From: Lysinibacillus agricola
GTDB lineage: Bacteria; Bacillota; Bacilli; Bacillales_A; Planococcaceae
Direction of reading: 5' to 3'
DNA: 64,000 nucleotides
Assembly: GCF_016638705.1 (NCBI RefSeq)
Contig: NZ_CP067341.1
Coordinates: forward strand, 4,901,501 to 4,965,500
The notes under the pieces are model-generated. The model had not been told where the DNA came from. It did no database searches and was given only the letters and a program-made list of their open reading frames with translations. The stretch's first letter is position 1. The number at the start of each line of letters is the position of its first letter. The translations under genes were made by a program, and so were the position numbers. This document shows, piece by piece, positions 8,407 to 17,510 of the stretch.

Positions 8407-9415
8407 GTTTTTCACCTCCGTGTTTACGAACTAAATATAAGAAGAATGGAACACCAACCAAGGCTGTTAATACGCCGATTGGAGTTTCGAATGGGTAATT
8501 AACAAAGCGACTGAGTACATCACAAAGTGCTAAGAAAAACGCACCTACTACAGCTGCACATGGAATGATAAAGCGGTAATCGACTCCAACAAGAAAACGC
8601 GTAATATGAGGAATGACTAATCCTACAAAGGCAATCTTCCCTACAAGTGCAACTGCTGTACCTGTTAAACATACAACAGCAAGCATACTAATAATTTTCA
8701 CTGTTTTTGTTTTTTGCCCAAGTCCAATAGCGATATCTTCGCCTAGTGAAGTTATCGTAATAGCCTTAGCCGATATTAAGGCAAGAACTAAACCAATTAA
8801 TCCAAATGGAATAGCTAGCATGAGCATATCCATATCCACCATATGAACCTTTGTGTTATACCAAACGCTTACCGTTTGTGATACTTGGAAATACATCGCA
8901 ATGGCTGTAGCAATACTGCTTAAAAACGTACCAATGACCGTTCCAATAATGGCAAGCCTTACTGGTGATAAACCATTTCGAATTAAAGAGCCAAAACCAA
9001 ATACAATCCCTGCCCCTAATGCTGAACCGAGCATAGAAAGTAGAATCATTTGATAATTAGGAAGCCCTGGGAAGAATACTATCGCTAACGTAATCACAAA
9101 TGCAGAACCATCATTAACGCCCATTAATGATGGGGACGCTAAATAATTTCGTGTAATACCTTGCATCACTGCCCCAGCTACTGCTAAAAATGCTCCCACC
9201 AGTAATACCGCGGCAATTCTAGGAATACGCCCCGTTCGAACAATTTGGTGGTCAACATTTGAAGGATCGAATGCAGTAATTGCCTGCCACACCGTTATTG
9301 CGCTAATGTCCTTTGTACCGTACATAACGGAGACTAATGCCACAATCGCAATTAGGAATGGAGAAGCTGCTAATATTGAAAATGCCACAATGTTTGTTTT
9401 TTTCAACTTCCGCAC
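8399..9415 (-). CDS. FecCD-family iron-siderophore permease (first subunit)
   Basis: A 338-residue BtuC/FecCD-type permease with multiple hydrophobic helices. It carries the motifs AVAGAVMQGITRNYLASPS and GLVIPHITRFLVGVDYR (ATPase-coupling loop), then a short basic end (RKHGGEKRA). It starts at GTG. It lies 250 bases downstream of the binding-protein gene, the gap being filled by a tandem repeat array, yet remains in the same direction and probably the same operon. Confidence 0.92.
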   Translation of the reverse strand: MRKLKKTNIVAFSILAASPFLIAIVALVSVMYGTKDISAITVWQAITAFDPSNVDHQIVRTGRIPRIAAVLLVGAFLAVAGAVMQGITRNYLASPSLMGVNDGSAFVITLAIVFFPGLPNYQMILLSMLGSALGAGIVFGFGSLIRNGLSPVRLAIIGTVIGTFLSSIATAIAMYFQVSQTVSVWYNTKVHMVDMDMLMLAIPFGLIGLVLALISAKAITITSLGEDIAIGLGQKTKTVKIISMLAVVCLTGTAVALVGKIAFVGLVIPHITRFLVGVDYRFIIPCAAVVGAFFLALCDVLSRFVNYPFETPIGVLTALVGVPFFLYLVRKHGGEKRA

Positions 9416-9449
9416 CCTTTTTCTATATCAATTTCACCTTGGCGTAATT

Positions 9450-9588
9450 GTTGCTGTCGCTTCGCTTTCGCACAGATAAACAATGTTGCTGTCGCTTTGC
9501 TTTCGCACAGACAAACAATGTTGCTGTCGCTTCGCTTTCGCACAGAAAACAATGTTGCTGTCGCTTCGCTTTCGCGTAGATCAACAAT
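9450..9588 (-). repeat. Four tandem 34-35-bp repeats (D module)
   Basis: Units start at 9450, 9485, 9520 and 9554, with the form GTTGCTGTCGCTTCGCTTTC followed by GCACAGAYAAACAAT. On the other strand they read GCGAAAGCGAAGCGACAGCAAC. Each unit contains a short GAAAGCG/CGCTTTC palindromic core. The same module appears as 2.5 longer units at 24457-24636 and as a single copy at 29707-29735. It sits between the binding-protein and permease genes of the iron operon, so it is transcribed with them. Confidence 0.9.
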
Positions 9589-9665
9589 GCGTCCGAAGGC
9601 TTTATCTTATAAAAGGCTGGCAATAGCCTGGTGATGCCACCAAATCTACTACCAGCCTATCTAAA

Positions 9666-10649
9666 CTATTTAAGTAATTTTTCAGCTGCAATATCTAAAA
9701 ACTTCACCTTAGACCATGCTGTACCACCTTGCGCTAAAGGTTCAATTGCATTCACGAAAACCTGATTATTTTGTGATGCCTTTAAGCTTGAGAAAATTGG
9801 ATTCTTTTGTATCTCTTCTAACGCTTTCGGTGCATCAGCATTTTCTGATTCCTCGAACTGAATGAAAATAGTATCAGGATTAACCTCTGCTAATGTTTCA
9901 AGCGATAGTTCAGCCTGTGCCTTTGTAGTTTTTAAAATTTCTGGTATTGGAGCCCCTAAATCTTCATATAGCACAGGATTTAAGTAAACTCCTGCAGGAT
10001 AGATATACATTATGCCGCCACGTACTCGAATAACTAGAACTTCCTTGTCCGCTAATTGCTCTTTAGATTTCGCTTGAGAATCAACAACCTTTGCATCATA
10101 ATCTGCAATAATTTTTTTTGCATCGTCTTCTTTACCTGAAAGCTGTGCAAGTAATGTTAAGTTCTCTTTCCAATTTGTAGAGACATGTGAATACGGAATC
10201 ATCGTTTGAATTTTATTGAGCTTTTCAGCAGTTTCTTCAGGGAATTTTGATGTACCTAAAATGACATCTGGGTCAAGTTTAAGAATGGCTTCTGCATTCG
10301 GCTCCATTTTATTTCCTACAAGCTCAGCACCTTCTAGTTCAGAGGTAAGATATGATGGAATTTTCCCACCGATATCAAGCACGCCAACAGGCTTAATGCC
10401 AAGCATCGCCGCATCTTCCATAGATTCTAAGCTTGCCGCTACAATATTTTTCACTTCTGCAGGAAGTTCATATTTTTCTCCTAAATATGTAATCGTCTGT
10501 GTTTTCGCTTGATCTGTTTGCGATTCTGTTGCACTTGTTTCCGCCGCATTATTTGTGGATGTAGCAGACTCTTCTGCTTTATCCGTTCCACATGCAGCCA
10601 AGGATAAAGCTAATAGAGCAGGCGCACACATTTTAAAATATTTATTCAT
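9666..10649 (-). CDS. Ferric-siderophore-binding lipoprotein (FeuA-like)
   Basis: A 327-residue class III substrate-binding lipoprotein. The signal peptide ends in the lipobox LSLAAC (Cys 20), followed by a Thr/Ser/Glu-rich linker and a two-lobe periplasmic-binding-type domain. The segment MYIYPAGVYLNPVLYEDLG and the following AQAELSLETLAEVNPD resemble FeuA, the bacillibactin/enterobactin receptor. It is the first gene of the operon, directly downstream of Fur boxes. The esterase at the operon end supports a catecholate trilactone ligand, but binding of another siderophore cannot be excluded. Confidence 0.9.
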   Translation of the reverse strand: MNKYFKMCAPALLALSLAACGTDKAEESATSTNNAAETSATESQTDQAKTQTITYLGEKYELPAEVKNIVAASLESMEDAAMLGIKPVGVLDIGGKIPSYLTSELEGAELVGNKMEPNAEAILKLDPDVILGTSKFPEETAEKLNKIQTMIPYSHVSTNWKENLTLLAQLSGKEDDAKKIIADYDAKVVDSQAKSKEQLADKEVLVIRVRGGIMYIYPAGVYLNPVLYEDLGAPIPEILKTTKAQAELSLETLAEVNPDTIFIQFEESENADAPKALEEIQKNPIFSSLKASQNNQVFVNAIEPLAQGGTAWSKVKFLDIAAEKLLK

Positions 10650-10681
10650 AATTATTCTCTCCCAACAAACCTAATTATACT

Positions 10682-10700
10682 GATAATGATAATCGTTTTC
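10682..10700. promoter_or_regulatory. Fur box 1
   Basis: GATAATGATAATCGTTTTC matches the 19-bp consensus GATAATGATAATCATTATC at 17 of 19 positions. It is about 32 bases upstream of the binding-protein start, consistent with iron repression. Confidence 0.88.
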
Positions 10701-10733
10701 ATTTATAAGTCAATAGAGTTTAGTGATTTAATT

Positions 10734-10752
10734 GATACTCATTATCATTTAC
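10734..10752. promoter_or_regulatory. Fur box 2 (weaker)
   Basis: GATACTCATTATCATTTAC matches the Fur consensus at about 14 of 19 positions. Together with the stronger site 33 bases away it could give cooperative repression. Confidence 0.55.
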
Positions 10753-10823
10753 GGATTCTATCCTAACAAAGAGAAAACCAGATGTGAATGGACAATTTCA
10801 TGAATCACATGGATTTTTGCCGA

Positions 10824-10952
10824 TTTTTAACTTCTTTCATCAGTGTTCAAACACCTGATGAAATAGAGGAACTCAGTCTAAGAGCGCCACGTCCTGTGGC
10901 AACGACTGAGTGACCAACATCGTGTTGGCCCAAAGCCTCCGGCGGATGTCAC
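10824..10952. repeat. Composite hairpin repeat with three-stem module
   Basis: It starts with TTTAACTTCTTTCATCAG and a hairpin TTTCATCAG/CTGATGAAA. The three-stem module follows: CTCAGTC 10872-10878 with GACTGAG 10904-10910, GCCAC 10886-10890 with GTGGC 10896-10900, and CCAACA 10914-10919 with TGTTGG 10923-10928. It ends with GCCTCCGGCGGATGTCAC, the inverse of a block in the repeat at 5494-5628. It fills most of the gap between the AraC gene and the iron operon. Confidence 0.85.
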
Positions 10953-10988
10953 AAAAAAAAGCTGCTTCTTTTTTCAAGAAACAACTTT

Positions 10989-11819
10989 TTATACGTATTT
11001 AGCTTCCTCAAGCATTGTTTTTCGATATGTTGTCGGGGACATTCCAGTACATTTTTTAAATACTCGACTGAAATAAAAGCAATCTACATAACCTACACAT
11101 TCTGCTATTTCTGCTACTGGAGAATCGTCATATTTCAGTAACTCCTTTGCCCGTCGTATGCGATACTCTGTTAAGTAGGCGCTAGGGTTCATCCCAGTAT
11201 GCTGTTCAAACAGATAGGCAAACCTACGACGCTCCACGCCAAGTTCTTCAGCAATTTTCGAAACAGAAAGTTGTTTAGCATAATTCTCATGTATATACTG
11301 TAAAGCTTGCTCCATCTGGTCACTTGCCGTATCGAGAACCTTCACTTTTGCCGATATAAGAATAGCTTCCAGGAGATTCATAAATAGTGTCTTTGCCTTG
11401 AATTTTGACATATTACCTGGCATTGATTGGCTTTCTATTAACTGCTGTACATAGTCAATAATTTTTGTATGATAGCCTGTATTAATTAAAAAGTGCTGAG
11501 CTGATAACGGATATAAAGTTGATTCTTCTGGAGAAAGTTGATAATGTACAACCGCATACTCCCATTCCTTATCATCAGAAACTTTAATTTCGATTGGCAT
11601 TTGTGGCCCTGCATGTACGATCATACCCGGCTCCATTGCATAAGGGATACCATTAAAGCTAAATATAGCACTACCAGCGAGCGGTACAACCAAACCACAC
11701 TTCCCTGGGGCTGTTGTTCGCCCTTTATCTACTTGACCAGTCTCCATTTTATTTGTAAAAACATCTGTAAATTTTACAGACGCATGTGCATAGTAATCAA
11801 TTAAATACTTGATATCCAC
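10989..11819 (-). CDS. AraC-family regulator (Btr-like)
   Basis: A 276-residue regulator. An N-terminal cupin-like domain (FSFNGIPYAMEPGMIVHAGP) is followed by two C-terminal AraC helix-turn-helices (LSVSKIAEELGVERRRFAYLF; SPVAEIAECVGY...YFSRVFKKCTGMSP). Btr of B. subtilis activates feuABC in response to ferric bacillibactin, using an extra fused binding-protein domain. This protein has the AraC part only, so it may sense ligand through the cupin domain. Located just upstream of the iron operon in the same direction; activation of that operon is inferred. It starts at GTG and overlaps the DinB stop by 19 bases. Confidence 0.85.
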   Translation of the reverse strand: MDIKYLIDYYAHASVKFTDVFTNKMETGQVDKGRTTAPGKCGLVVPLAGSAIFSFNGIPYAMEPGMIVHAGPQMPIEIKVSDDKEWEYAVVHYQLSPEESTLYPLSAQHFLINTGYHTKIIDYVQQLIESQSMPGNMSKFKAKTLFMNLLEAILISAKVKVLDTASDQMEQALQYIHENYAKQLSVSKIAEELGVERRRFAYLFEQHTGMNPSAYLTEYRIRRAKELLKYDDSPVAEIAECVGYVDCFYFSRVFKKCTGMSPTTYRKTMLEEAKYV

Positions 11820-12300
11820 TTTATTGCCTCTTCATTCTTTAAAACTTCTTGGACTTGTGAAAAATGATGCAGATCAAGATCTACTAAACTAGCAAAGTAA
11901 CTGTGAAGTGTTAATTCAGTAGCACCTATTATAAAAGGCTGTTGCCATTGCTTCTCCACTATTTGATAAAGTGCGTCAATTAGCTGATGTCTCTGATTGA
12001 TAAAATTGGCTATCGTTTCTTCTTTACTTTGTGCACGACCATTCCTTGCTGCACGAGCATTCATCTCTACTACATCTGGCCCTTTTGGAAAGCTTTCATT
12101 TGTAAAAAGAAACGGCAGACGTTGTTTTAACACGAATTCATCCCACGGTGTATGATGTCCAATTACCTCTGCACCGTCCATTTTCCAGGCCCTATAGGCG
12201 TACGCCAGTGTTCTTCGTTTATGTTTGCTAAACTTTCCACAAATACAATAGATTTTTCATAATGCGAGATTACTTGATGTTTATCGTGATACAAATTCAT
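11801..12300 (-). pseudogene. DinB-family protein with a frameshift
   Basis: Start MNLYHDKHQVISHYEKS. The protein is normal up to GPGKWTV, then runs into a stop (QR*) at 12163. The rest continues in another frame as AEVIGHHTPWDEFVLKQRLP through a second DinB His motif (DLDLHHFSQV). Inserting one G in GTGCAGAGG near 12172 (giving GTGGCAGAGG) restores a protein of about 166 residues. It is either a recent frameshift or a sequencing error. It lies 14 bases behind the nucleotidyltransferase gene and overlaps the AraC gene. Confidence 0.8.
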
Positions 12301-12314
12301 TCCTTCGCTTCGTC

Positions 12315-12881
12315 TTAGTAGAAAATCTGTAATTTCGGCCAAATTGATTCCCATTGTTTGTTTTGAACCCTGCTCTTATAAATTTCATGCATCGGAGAGC
12401 CTTTTTGAAAATATGGTGTAGGAGCGACAATTCCAGAAACTAAGTGCTTAATACCATGAGGTGCAGCTATCTCAAGTATTCCATTAGTAAGCCTCACACC
12501 AATAGCTGTCGGGATTTCTGGAAAATGTGCCATACCATCAATAGATGATTGATAAGGCTCACTATTATTTACTACATGCATTCTTGCTTGATTTTTCACA
12601 GACCAAGGCTCATTTGGTAAATACTTCGTCAATTCTTGTTCATACTGCTTCTCATATTTTTCTGAGGGATTTACTTTATCAAAATATATCACATCAATAT
12701 CAGCTAATGATGTTCTGTATTCTTTTTTATGTAGAAAATCCCACACCTTCGAGCGAATAAATCCAGCACATACCCATGAATCAGGTAATTGTAGCTTCTC
12801 TACAGTTGTTAAAATACCCATCATCCATTCATCTGCAGCAATTAAGCTTTTTAGCTCTTCTTCTGTTTTTATCAGTTTCAT
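12315..12881 (-). CDS. Nucleotidyltransferase-like protein (PF06042/DUF925 family)
   Basis: A 188-residue protein with the family pattern: an N-terminal helix, WVCAGFIRSKVWDFLH, then a SLADIDVIYFD motif whose acidic residues match the polymerase-beta-type nucleotidyltransferase metal site, and an R(M)HVVNNSEPYQSSIDGMAHFPE segment. The physiological substrate of this family is unknown. The RBS AGAGGTGA sits close to the ATG. It probably forms an operon with the DinB pseudogene downstream. Confidence 0.85.
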   Translation of the reverse strand: MKLIKTEEELKSLIAADEWMMGILTTVEKLQLPDSWVCAGFIRSKVWDFLHKKEYRTSLADIDVIYFDKVNPSEKYEKQYEQELTKYLPNEPWSVKNQARMHVVNNSEPYQSSIDGMAHFPEIPTAIGVRLTNGILEIAAPHGIKHLVSGIVAPTPYFQKGSPMHEIYKSRVQNKQWESIWPKLQIFY

Positions 12882-12924
12882 TCACCTCTGAATTTGTCAT
12901 ACCAATGCTTGCACTGCTTCCTAA

Positions 12925-13737
12925 TTAATGATCCACAAGCCATGTTCTTATCTTTTTAGCAACATCCTTAGGTGCTTCACGAAAAATATCATGGCCTGCA
13001 TCAGCGATCGGTTCAATATCCAAGTTTTTAATGCTAGTTTGCAAAATTTGAATACTCTTCTTTCTAGTAGATTCTAATTCGCTTGGTTTTGTTGCCCGTA
13101 TCAATAGAGTCGGGCAAAGCACCCGTTCTACTATATCTGTGACTGGTTCCGCATAAATACCTTTTATTATGGATTGTCCTGTAAAAGTAGAAATCGTTAG
13201 TCTAATTTCTCCATCCTGCTCCTTAACTTGAGCCCTTGATGCTTCTTCAAGCTCTTCCGACCATCGTGAAAGCTCTTCTTTTTCCGATTCAAAAAATACG
13301 TCCCAAGATGAGAATCTTACTTCATCGCAAAATTGCTCTATACTTTGTAATTCGTTTTCTAATGTCATCCCTAAATCTTGCGGTGACAAATAACCGCCAT
13401 CTAACAAAATAATTCCCTTAATTCGTTTAGGGTATTTAGCGGCATAATGCAATGCCAAATCAGCCCCAAAAGAATGACCAATTAAATAATGAGATGTATA
13501 CCCTAACTGCTGATTTATTGTTTCTTCTATGTCTTCAATCAAATTGGACGGAAAATAAGCCTTTTCTTCTTCCAAGGCTTTTGCATAGCCGTGTCCAGGT
13601 AAATCAAAGGATACGGTATGATACTCTGGTAAATGTTTTGCTAGTTCTCCAAATGCTAAGCCCGTACTCCCTAGCCCATGTAAAAAGATGAAAGTTGGAT
13701 TTTGTGAGTCTCCCCATTGATATATATTTTGTTTCAT
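12925..13737 (-). CDS. Alpha/beta-hydrolase
   Basis: A 270-residue soluble alpha/beta hydrolase. Visible are the oxyanion motif FLHGLGSTG near residue 20, the nucleophile elbow GHSFGA near 106, a late Asp in a DIVERVLCPTLLIRAT strand context and the catalytic His in DAGHDIF near the end. The fold is clear but the substrate is not. RBS AAAAGGGGATAG. Confidence 0.88.
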   Translation of the reverse strand: MKQNIYQWGDSQNPTFIFLHGLGSTGLAFGELAKHLPEYHTVSFDLPGHGYAKALEEEKAYFPSNLIEDIEETINQQLGYTSHYLIGHSFGADLALHYAAKYPKRIKGIILLDGGYLSPQDLGMTLENELQSIEQFCDEVRFSSWDVFFESEKEELSRWSEELEEASRAQVKEQDGEIRLTISTFTGQSIIKGIYAEPVTDIVERVLCPTLLIRATKPSELESTRKKSIQILQTSIKNLDIEPIADAGHDIFREAPKDVAKKIRTWLVDH

Positions 13738-14026
13738 TGCTACTATCCCCTTTTGTAAATGATCACTTCCATTACTTACAATAATAACTATTTACAGTTC
13801 AATTTCAAAGGGGCTAGGCAGATGAAAATAAGCATTTGGCAAATCAGGAGAGGTTGGAGCTTTATGGAGACTTTATTTCAAGTATTTATAGTGGAAGAGA
13901 AAAAATCAGCTGATCTTTGTACCGATTATATTTATAAATTTCATTTATACAAAACGAAAAATAATATATTAGATTTATAAATTATTTACCAATACCCTTT
14001 AACTAACAACGTTAAAGGAGACGCTT

Positions 14027-14819
14027 ATGAAAAAATCTTTTATTTTGATTATGACTTTTGCCATTATAATGGGACTTTTTTATACAAAGCTTTCACTGAC
14101 TCTAGTCGGTATCGGAATTATTGCTGCTTTTATCGGTACCCTTGCTGGAGGTGCTGGGCTAATTACGATCCCTGCTATGATGCTTGTGGGCATACCTATT
14201 CAAACAAGCATTGCTACGAATAAATTTTCATCGGGTATCGCAGCGTTGTCGAGCATCTTTTATCTTTTTTATCATAAAGAGCTTCGTCTAGCATCTATTA
14301 TGAAATATGTTGCTGTAGCCATTGCCGGAGGTGTTTGTGGAGCACTTCTAACAGTATCGATTTCAGAGAAAACCATGAATATTATTGCATGTATTCTACT
14401 TATTTTCGCTTTGTTTATAACATTTAAAAATAAAGAATGGACTGTTAGCTCTGAAGAAAATGACACTAAACACAACAATAATTTTTGGCAGCCATTTTTA
14501 TGCAGCTTACGATGGTGGCTTTGGACCTGGCTCTTCAACCTTCAGCATACTACATTTTTTACGCTATCATTACACCTACATAAAGGCTGTACAGCTCACA
14601 CGCGTACTTATATTCGGGAGCTGTACAGGGGCATTTATAGTATTTTACCAAACTGGCTTTATTCAATGGCAATATGCAATTGCGATGGCAGTAGGCTCTA
14701 TTATTGGCTCTCAGCTCGGACTTTTAATTCTACCGAAAATTCCGATAAAAGCAGCTAAAATACTACTAACAATTATCATTTCATTACTACTTATTCAAGT
14801 AGCAATAAAAATAATCTAA
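14027..14819 (+). pseudogene. TauE/SafE-family permease with a frameshift
   Basis: The N-terminal part (GIIAAFIGTLAGGAGLITIP, GIPIQTSIATNKFSS) and the C-terminal part (YAAYDGGFGPGSS, TRVLIFGSCTGAF, VGSIIGSQLGLLILPK) are both typical of the TauE/SafE anion or organosulfur exporter family. They lie in different frames. Removing one T from the run of five at about 14498-14502 joins them as ...FWQPF-YAAYDGG... giving about 263 residues with eight membrane segments. The defect is at a homopolymer, so a sequencing error is as likely as a true mutation. Confidence 0.82.
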
Positions 14820-15021
14820 CTATTTAAGTGTTCTGAATTAACTTCCATTCATTGTTTAGGACAGTAAAAATATTCGTTGCTCTCCCGCGATGCCACAAGA
14901 AATCTTAGTTCATTAGCCAAAAATACCGGAAAACTTTGAACGACGAGCTTACCAGCCACAACCGAGCTACCGACTATAATCATAGCTAAAAGTATTTTTA
15001 CGATTGGAAGTAATTGATTGT

Positions 15022-15981
15022 TCAATAATCTTCACTTCTAATTAACATAGATGGATTAATAATGTCTGCTACAGCCAAAAATAGATTCTCAGGATACTCA
15101 GCAAGACGATGACATAAATATAGATACCACTCGCTACCATACGGAAGATATACCTTACAACGATATCCCTTCGCTTTTAATTGATGAATCAAATCTGGTC
15201 GTATGCCATATAGCATCTCTATCTCAACATTGGGTTGATTAAAATATTGTCTTTGTTCCATTTCTTGAATTAATGCTTCATCATGCGTAGCTATCGAGAT
15301 TGGATGATTGGCATTAATCAACTGCTCTGCATAATGAAGATAACGTTCATTCAGTTCCGCCGATCTTTTCAGCGCAACGTCGATTGGCTCCTGGAAAGCA
15401 CCTTTAACAAGCCTTATTTTCCCTGGATATTGAATAAGCTGCTGTATATCCTCCTCTGTACGATAGAGATGAACTTGTAGTGTGATCCCGACATTGGAAT
15501 ATTGGCTAGCTATTTTTTTATAAATGTCGAGAATATCGCTCGTTTTTGATGACTCCTCCATACTAATCATTAAAGTAATTTCATATTGATTTGCTTTTTG
15601 AGCAAGCTCTACCAAGTGTTTATACGCAAGTTCTGCGTTGACAGAAAGACCAATATGAGACAAATCAAATGATACAGTCTGTTTCATCGCCAAAGTACCC
15701 ATGTCCTCTATAAGCTGTAGAAATTCATCTTTAGCCCTTTGACATTCCAACAAATCCGTTGTATTTTCTCCAATAAATTCAATGGATATTTGATAATCCT
15801 TGGCGATGAATTCTCGAGCAATTGGAATGGCATCCTGTCTCTTTTCACCTGTAACATACCGTTTCGCTGCCTTCAATAATAACGGATAGAGCTCTGTTGA
15901 CTGTTGAACGGAGTGCTTCATTCGTTCATTTCTCGCTGCCGATTTTAATGCTTGAATCACTAATTCTTCTGTCTTTTTCAT
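15022..15981 (-). CDS. Proline dehydrogenase
   Basis: A 319-residue FAD-dependent proline dehydrogenase of the monofunctional Bacillus type, oxidising proline to pyrroline-5-carboxylate at the membrane. It shows the TIM-barrel pattern: SFDLSHIG, the strand RLVKGAFQEP, SIATHDEALI and the signature VYLPYGSEWYLYLCHRLAEYPEN (FAD and proline site). No pyrroline-5-carboxylate dehydrogenase gene is adjacent. It is divergent from a MocR regulator gene, which may control it. Confidence 0.9.
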   Translation of the reverse strand: MKKTEELVIQALKSAARNERMKHSVQQSTELYPLLLKAAKRYVTGEKRQDAIPIAREFIAKDYQISIEFIGENTTDLLECQRAKDEFLQLIEDMGTLAMKQTVSFDLSHIGLSVNAELAYKHLVELAQKANQYEITLMISMEESSKTSDILDIYKKIASQYSNVGITLQVHLYRTEEDIQQLIQYPGKIRLVKGAFQEPIDVALKRSAELNERYLHYAEQLINANHPISIATHDEALIQEMEQRQYFNQPNVEIEMLYGIRPDLIHQLKAKGYRCKVYLPYGSEWYLYLCHRLAEYPENLFLAVADIINPSMLIRSEDY

Positions 15982-16042
15982 TTTTATTCCTCCTCTTACC
16001 TATTTGTCTGTACTTTAACATGGTAAAATTGGTAGCTGTAGA

Positions 16043-16075
16043 ACCACTTTAGAGAATTTTTCAAGGTACCACTTT
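16043..16075. promoter_or_regulatory. Direct repeats, candidate MocR operator
   Basis: ACCACTTT occurs at 16043-16050 and 16068-16075, 25 bases apart, with GGTA half-sites upstream, all between the divergent proline dehydrogenase and MocR genes. MocR proteins often bind spaced direct repeats next to their own promoter. Confidence 0.4.
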
Positions 16076-16094
16076 TAAAAAGGAGGCGAGAAAA

Positions 16095-17495
16095 TTGTTA
16101 TGGATACCGATCGATCGTTCTTCAGATATTCCTTTAAATCGGCAAGTATATCAGCAAATTCGGGAAAAAATTTTAAACGGACATCTTCAAGCAGGTGAAA
16201 AGCTAGCATCAACCCGTGAGCTTTCCGCCGAGCTAAAGGTTTCGAGAAACGTTATATTGGACGCTTACGATCAATTGTTAGCAGAGGGATTTTTATTAGC
16301 AAGAAGAGGATCAGGTACATTTGTTTCAGAGGGAGCCTTTTTAACGCAGCATGATGTTCCATTTTCATTACATGAGGTCGATGAAAAAAAGGTTAAAAAT
16401 CATATTATTAGTTTTCGCTCGGGCATTCCCGCATTGGACTTATTTCCCCGTAAAACATGGGCAAAGCTATCATATCAGCTATGGAATGATATTGAATCAA
16501 CTAATTTTGGATATGACTTCCCAGAAGGTCGTCTAGAATTAAGACAAGCCTTGGCACACTATTTGTTAAGAACAAGAGGTGTTAACTGTCATCCAAAACA
16601 AATTGTCATTACATCAGGCGCTACACAAGCAATGACACTTGTTTCTAGGTTGCTTTTATCACCGAAAGATATAGCCATCATGGAAGACCCTATTACGAAT
16701 GATATTCAAACAATTTTTAAATCTTCAGGTGCCTCTATTTATCCAATACCTGTTGATGAATATGGGATAAAGACAGCCCTAATACCAGAAAATTTGCATC
16801 CTAAGTTTGTCTTCCTGACCCCATCACATCAATTCCCATTAGGTGGCATACTACCAATACAACGCAGAATTCAATTAATCAATTACGCAAGAAGAAAAAA
16901 TTGTTTTTTAGTTGAGGATGATTATGATAGTGAGTTTCGCTATGAAGGTCCACCCGTCAGCTCTTTACAAGGCTTAGATCCAGAACGTGTACTCTATATA
17001 GGCTCTTTTAGCAAGATCCTCTCTCCAGCATTACGTATAGGGTACATCGTTCTTCCCACTCATTTAATCGAGAAATATCGGCAGCTGAAATGGTTTACAG
17101 ATTTACACACTCCCTCTTTAGATCAGATTATTCTGGCACGTTTTATTAAAGATGGCTACTTGGAACGACATATTGCAAAAATGAAGAAATATTATAAAAG
17201 AAATCGAGACTTCCTTATCCAATGTTTGCAAACGACCTTTTCAAATAAGGTGAAGATTTTAGGCTACTCTACCGGCATGCATTTAATTGCTGAGCTGGAG
17301 GATATTCATTTTTCGAAAGAGCTATTGTTAAAAATCGAACAATTTGGTGTAAAGGTATACCCTGTAGAGGAGCATTCGATAGAGAAAGGGAAATATAATA
17401 ATCGCATTATTTTAGGGTATGGGCATTTAAAAAAGAATGAAATAGAAGAAGGCGTGACAAGACTATTTCAAGCAGTTTATGATGAGATAAAGTAA
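16095..17495 (+). CDS. MocR-type GntR regulator with aminotransferase domain
   Basis: A 466-residue regulator starting at TTG behind AGGAGG. Residues 1-75 form a GntR winged helix (LNRQVYQQIREKIL, LASTRELSAELKVSRNVI); the rest is a fold-type-I aminotransferase-like domain. The PLP lysine is in YIGSFSKILSPALRIGY and the Asp in VEDDYDSEF. Such proteins sense amino-acid or vitamin B6 signals. It is followed 15 bases later by an SRPBCC gene and is divergent from proline dehydrogenase; one or both may be its targets. Confidence 0.9.
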   Translation: MLWIPIDRSSDIPLNRQVYQQIREKILNGHLQAGEKLASTRELSAELKVSRNVILDAYDQLLAEGFLLARRGSGTFVSEGAFLTQHDVPFSLHEVDEKKVKNHIISFRSGIPALDLFPRKTWAKLSYQLWNDIESTNFGYDFPEGRLELRQALAHYLLRTRGVNCHPKQIVITSGATQAMTLVSRLLLSPKDIAIMEDPITNDIQTIFKSSGASIYPIPVDEYGIKTALIPENLHPKFVFLTPSHQFPLGGILPIQRRIQLINYARRKNCFLVEDDYDSEFRYEGPPVSSLQGLDPERVLYIGSFSKILSPALRIGYIVLPTHLIEKYRQLKWFTDLHTPSLDQIILARFIKDGYLERHIAKMKKYYKRNRDFLIQCLQTTFSNKVKILGYSTGMHLIAELEDIHFSKELLLKIEQFGVKVYPVEEHSIEKGKYNNRIILGYGHLKKNEIEEGVTRLFQAVYDEIK

Positions 17496-17510
17496 ACAAG
17501 GAGGGTATCC

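Noticed and set aside
9450..9588. CRISPR-like array
   Set aside because: Units are directly tandem without unique spacers, and no cas genes are present.
9423..9623. 66-residue minus-strand frame
   Set aside because: It encodes only the D-repeat array and has no translation signals.
11801..12354. Two separate small genes in place of the DinB gene
   Set aside because: The two frames are the halves of one DinB protein joined by restoring a single base.
13759..13980. 73-residue plus-strand frame
   Set aside because: Low-complexity composition, no convincing Shine-Dalgarno and no family pattern.
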